Positions 60,822-64,000 of a stretch of 64,000 bases of DNA are shown here, in pieces (positions within the stretch are counted from its first letter, which is position 1; each line of letters opens with the position of its first letter). Source of the stretch: Campylobacter gracilis (GTDB lineage Bacteria > Campylobacterota > Campylobacteria > Campylobacterales > Campylobacteraceae); NCBI RefSeq assembly GCF_001190745.1, contig NZ_CP012196.1:992001-1056000 (forward strand). The letters are read 5' to 3'. The notes below the pieces were generated by a model. It had not been told where the DNA came from. It saw only the letters and a program-made list of their open reading frames with translations, and made no database searches. The position numbers were made by a program, and so were the translations under genes.

Positions 60822-62162
60822 TTATTCCACCTTTTGATCCGAAATTTTATAAAATTCATTCTCTTGATAAAATTTCACCACAGCCTCATCCGCGCTTGCG
60901 CTGCGCTGCAAATACCGCAGCAAGGGCTCTGATCGCGTATATATCACGTCTAGCCCCGCAAGGCTCGTCGCGCGCGAAAGCGCCACGTAGAGCTGCCCTT
61001 TGGCAAAGATCCTGTCGATGTCGCAGATGAGCTGCGGGATGCTCATGCCTTGGGATTTGTGGATCGTGATGGCGTATGCGAGCTTGAGCGGGAACTGATA
61101 ATACCGCGCCAGCACGATCTGCTCGGCATCCGCGCCGCTTGCGGCGATCTCGCTTAGTTCGTATGTTTGCAGCCCCACGCGACTTAGCATGCCCGAGGGC
61201 TTTTTTACGACCACGCTTTCGATCTCGCCGCCGGAATCTTTTTCGATCTTTTCGACGACGCCTTGCTCGCCGTTAAAAAACTCGCCGCTTTTGTTTGCGG
61301 TAAACAGCACCTTTGCGCCCTCTTTCAGCGTCAGACTTTGCGGCGCGTTTAGCGAGGCGATCCATTTTTGAATTTTCTGCTCGCTCACTCCGCTTTGTAG
61401 CGCTTCATAAACGCCCTCAAAGCTGCTCTGCGGCGTATTCAGTTTGGCTAGTCTGGCGTTATTTATCGCATCCACTTCGGCGTTTCGGCCCGAGATTATC
61501 GTAGCGTTCGGCTCAGCTCGCGCGGCATCGATGAGCAAAGATCGCATCAGCTCCGCCGTCTGCTCGCTTGGGGTGCCGAGTCGCAGCTCGCAAAGCAGGC
61601 GGTATAGCGCTGCATCTGCGGTGCGCTTGGAGCCTATCATCTCGACGTAAAAAAACTCGCACTGCCTCCACGCGTACGAGCCGAAGGCGTAATCCGAGTC
61701 GCTAAATAGGCTCGCGCGCGTCGCGCTCTCGCCCTCTTTGCGCACCGGCGGAAGCTGATAAAAATCGCCCGTAACGAGCAGCCGCCCGTTAAATTTAGAG
61801 CTTGAAATTCTAAGATAGATCATCTCGAAAAGCTCGGCGCCGATCATCGAAATTTCATCGATCACGATGAGATCCGCGAGGGCTAAAATTTTTCGCAGCT
61901 CGCTTAGCTTGCCGCTTTGTTTGCGATCGAAGCTTTTTAACTCCTCGTGGTTTTTGCAGATGCCGAAGCGGAAGAAGCTATGCACGGTCACGCCGCCGAT
62001 CTCTACGGCGCTGATGCCAGTGCTGCCGAGCACGATGACGAGCTTGCCGCGCGCGCGGTAATCCTCGATGAGCTCTTTTATCACGTAGCTTTTGCCCACG
62101 CCTGCGCCGCCCGTGATGAAAATATTGCGATCTTTTAGCTTTTTGATGATGAAATTTATCAA
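60822..62162 (-). CDS. Pif1-like ATP-dependent DNA helicase
   Basis: 446 residues, TTG start at 62162 (minus strand CAA on plus). Superfamily 1B helicase: Walker A G-G-A-G-V-G-K-S near 18-25, G-S-T-G-I-S-A near 46, D-E-I-S-M-I near 101 (motif II), G-D-F-Y-Q-L-P-P near 128 (motif III), and the C-terminal motifs Y-A-I-T-I-H-K-S-Q-G-M-S near 370 and V-A-L-S-R-A-T-S near 402. Resembles Pif1/RecD2 proteins found in Campylobacter chromosomes. Its 3' end is beside the hairpin array. Divergent from the NlpC/P60 lipoprotein gene. Confidence 0.9.
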   Translation of the reverse strand: MINFIIKKLKDRNIFITGGAGVGKSYVIKELIEDYRARGKLVIVLGSTGISAVEIGGVTVHSFFRFGICKNHEELKSFDRKQSGKLSELRKILALADLIVIDEISMIGAELFEMIYLRISSSKFNGRLLVTGDFYQLPPVRKEGESATRASLFSDSDYAFGSYAWRQCEFFYVEMIGSKRTADAALYRLLCELRLGTPSEQTAELMRSLLIDAARAEPNATIISGRNAEVDAINNARLAKLNTPQSSFEGVYEALQSGVSEQKIQKWIASLNAPQSLTLKEGAKVLFTANKSGEFFNGEQGVVEKIEKDSGGEIESVVVKKPSGMLSRVGLQTYELSEIAASGADAEQIVLARYYQFPLKLAYAITIHKSQGMSIPQLICDIDRIFAKGQLYVALSRATSLAGLDVIYTRSEPLLRYLQRSASADEAVVKFYQENEFYKISDQKVE

Positions 62163-62218
62163 GTTTTTTCCTATTTTTTGGCAAAATTATAGCTAAAATT
62201 TTTTAAAAGGCATTTTGT

Positions 62219-63607
62219 TTGAAACGATTAGTATCTCTCATCTTCGCAGCTTTAATCCTTGTAGGTTGCGGCGAAACCGTCGGCCCGCGCAAGTTTATCC
62301 CGGAAAATCCCGCTATTTTGGATCTCGAATACGCTCAAAACAGCGAGCGGCTGCCGGCTCCTGCGTCGGTGCAAAACATAAGCGGAAAAGCGTTTAAGAG
62401 CCGCTATTTTAAAATTTGGTTTGACGATGCGCCGATTAAAGCCGAAATCGACACGTTTTGGGGGCTTAATTACGCCAAGGGACGCCACTTTGACGCCGCA
62501 GGCAGAATATACGACGACGCGGTTTATCAAAGCATTCGCGCAAACGCCAATGAAGAGGCATTTGGGCTGATTTCAGCGCCCGCTATAACAGTAAAAAACG
62601 CGCTGCTGCGAAATATCCCAAGCGACTTGCCGATTTTCGGCGATCCGAGCGAGCCGGGGGAGGGCGCGCCGTTTGATTACGCCGCAAATTCCGCCGTGAG
62701 CGTGGGCTATCCGCTGCTGTTGTCGCATTACAGCAGAGACGGCGCGTGGGCGTTCGTGCGCAACGACGGCGTGTGGAGCTGGATAAGAAGCGATGCGATA
62801 AAACGCATCAGCCCCCAGCAGGCGGATATTTATGCAAATTCTAAATTTATAACGATCCTGCGCGACGGCGCCGCCGTTTATGACGAAAACGGCGCGGAGC
62901 TTTTTAGGGCGCGCACAGGCACGATCCTGCCGTATGATTTTAGCGGCGAGCGCGATCTTGGCGGCATGCTCGGCGTACGGAGCGTATTCGGCGGCGAAAT
63001 TTTAACTCAGTTTGGCAGCAGGAGATATTTTGTTAGCGCGGAGGATGCGAGGCTTTGGCCTGCGCCGCTTGATGAGCAGAACTCAAAGATCGTAGCCGCT
63101 AGCCTGCTCGGGCAGAAATACGGCTGGGGCGGGTATAAATTTCTTCGCGATTGCTCGCTTATGACGAAAGACTTTTTGGCAAATTTCGGGCTGTGGCTGC
63201 CGCGAAATTCTAAGGCGCAATCGGGCCGCGGCGAGCGTTTTTCGCTAGCGGGGATGAGCGCGGATGAAAAGCTTAGCTTCATCGGCGAAAACGGCGTGGC
63301 GTATAAAACCCTGCTGTATATGCCCGGCCACGTGATGCTCTACGTAGGGCAGGTGGATGGCAAGCCTGCGGTGCTGCACGATATCTGGGGGCTTCGCACG
63401 ATGGACGGCGGGCGCGCGGTCATCGGGCGCACGGCGATTACGTCGCTTACTATCGGCTCGGATCGCGCGGACATCGCCGAGGATCGACTGCTAATCTCGC
63501 GTATCAGCGCGATGAGCGTACTTTCGGGCGAGGAGGACGGCGTTTTGGACGATCGGTTCACTCCTGAGGATCCGAGCAGCCTATCTGCGTATGCGAGCGG
63601 AAATTAG
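62219..63607 (+). CDS. SH3/NlpC-P60 (C40) peptidase lipoprotein
   Basis: 462 residues, TTG start (AAAGG site). Lipobox L-V-G-C at residues 14-17. The middle (about 130-270) has two SH3b-like units (P-L-L-L-S-H-Y-S-R-D-G-A-W-A-F-V and D-G-A-A-V-Y-D-E-N). The C-terminal NlpC/P60 domain has Cys in R-D-C-S-L-M-T-K-D-F near 308 and His in P-G-H-V-M-L-Y-V-G near 370, with V-L-H-D-I-W-G-L as third site. It should cut peptide stems (gamma-D-Glu-diamino acid type) of peptidoglycan. D-C-S-L replaces the commoner D-C-S-G. Confidence 0.9.
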   Translation: MKRLVSLIFAALILVGCGETVGPRKFIPENPAILDLEYAQNSERLPAPASVQNISGKAFKSRYFKIWFDDAPIKAEIDTFWGLNYAKGRHFDAAGRIYDDAVYQSIRANANEEAFGLISAPAITVKNALLRNIPSDLPIFGDPSEPGEGAPFDYAANSAVSVGYPLLLSHYSRDGAWAFVRNDGVWSWIRSDAIKRISPQQADIYANSKFITILRDGAAVYDENGAELFRARTGTILPYDFSGERDLGGMLGVRSVFGGEILTQFGSRRYFVSAEDARLWPAPLDEQNSKIVAASLLGQKYGWGGYKFLRDCSLMTKDFLANFGLWLPRNSKAQSGRGERFSLAGMSADEKLSFIGENGVAYKTLLYMPGHVMLYVGQVDGKPAVLHDIWGLRTMDGGRAVIGRTAITSLTIGSDRADIAEDRLLISRISAMSVLSGEEDGVLDDRFTPEDPSSLSAYASGN

Positions 63608-63947
63608 GCTGCTTGCGGGTATGGGCGTGAATTGGACTTCGCTTAGCAGCTGCCGTCATAGTTTGCTTTTGCCGTTAGTGGAGTCGCGCGCTTGACGGAC
63701 GCCATAATGCCTGCAAGCGTAAATTTAAAATGGCGTTTTTAAATACCGACTATTTTAAATTTAGCCTAGGCGGCGAGCAAATTTGAAATTTTGAGTTTTT
63801 AAATTTAGTTCTAAATTTAAGCCTATATCTCGCAGTCTTTAAAATTTCGAGCAAAATTTTAAAATTAGCCCGCAAGTCTAGTTAAATTTTAAAAATACCG
63901 TCTAAATTTACGCTTCTGCTTTAAAGCTCAATCGCGCGCCGCTCCCC
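63608..63947. other. Intergenic region, no gene seen
   Basis: 340 bases of AT-rich spacer between the C40 peptidase gene and the stop of a converging minus-strand gene. No tRNA, repeat or clear terminator found. Confidence 0.55.
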
Positions 63948-64000
63948 TTAAAAGAACAAAAAATATCTCGGCGTCTTGCGTTTATACTCCAAATACTCCC
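63948..64000 (-). CDS. 3' end of a minus-strand gene (methyltransferase-like?)
   Basis: A frame open to the window edge on the minus strand ends at TAA (63948-63950) with residues E-Y-L-E-Y-K-R-K-T-P-R-Y-F-L-F-F. The Y-x-x-Y-K-x-x-T-P-R-F ending resembles isoprenylcysteine/phospholipid methyltransferase-like membrane proteins, but 16 residues are too few for a firm call. Confidence 0.35.
   Translation of the reverse strand, partial: EYLEYKRKTPRYFLFF

Noticed and set aside
1-64000. tRNA or rRNA genes
   Set aside because: I looked through the spacers for T-loop (GTTCRANYC) and paired acceptor arms and saw none.

Overview
The window reads as chromosomal DNA of a Campylobacter of the non-thermophilic, oral/anaerobic kind (C. 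gracilis-like; species not provable from here). Reasons: A/T-rich spacers full of AAATTT/AAAATTT next to moderately GC-rich genes, TTG and GTG starts, the futalosine menaquinone route (mqnE, UbiD decarboxylase), and gene order shared with C. jejuni (ppa-adk-aspS / nadK-recN / tatD-transglycosylase-rlpA; and aroB-mscS-mtaB-FtsH-like).

Layout. 1-1959: 3' end of a TonB-dependent haem/haemoglobin-type receptor. 2.5-11.2 kb: housekeeping block (ppa, adk, aspS on the minus strand; nadK, recN, tatD, a lytic transglycosylase and rlpA on the plus strand). 11.4-13.3 kb: a VbhA-like orphan antitoxin, an unknown protein, a YihY membrane protein. 13.5-15.7 kb: TonB-dependent siderophore receptor. 16.0-23.8 kb: TrkA-like protein, aroB, mscS, mtaB, an FtsH-like ATPase that has lost its protease motif, mogA. 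23.8-28.6 kb: seven tightly packed genes around an HMA2-domain P1B-type ATPase, which I interpret as a ferrosome (fez) operon, i.e. a membrane-bounded iron-storage organelle. 28.6-30.4 kb: AT-rich DUF262/HNH restriction protein of the GmrSD kind. 30.6-47.2 kb: tgt, glmS, mqnE, purine permease and phosphoribosyltransferase, a membrane glycosyltransferase-like protein, a pseudopilin, metG, a Lys/Ala-rich protein, a Mur-ligase-N-like protein, UbiD, an orphan MetI permease. 47.6-55.2 kb: a 1490-residue autotransporter with a G10 tract upstream, and three tandem paralogous solute-binding proteins. 56.2-57.1 kb: a class IV (D-amino-acid-type) aminotransferase. 57.1-59.9 kb: an AT-rich toxin-antitoxin island (vapD-like remnant, AbiEii nucleotidyltransferase, zeta kinase). 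60.0-60.7 kb: four repeated hairpin RNA units with conserved minus-strand promoters. 60.8-63.6 kb: Pif1-like helicase and an NlpC/P60 lipoprotein. The window ends inside the 3' end of a minus-strand gene.

How it fits together. Two outer-membrane iron receptors and the candidate ferrosome operon point to a cell that scavenges and stockpiles iron under low oxygen. The accessory islands (DUF262 protein, TA genes, hairpin RNA array) sit between conserved blocks and are AT-richer than their neighbours, consistent with acquisition. The two strongest leads are the fez-like operon and the hairpin RNA family, in which stems covary while loop, promoter and an upstream 12-mer are kept. All database-style identities here are from motif recognition only.
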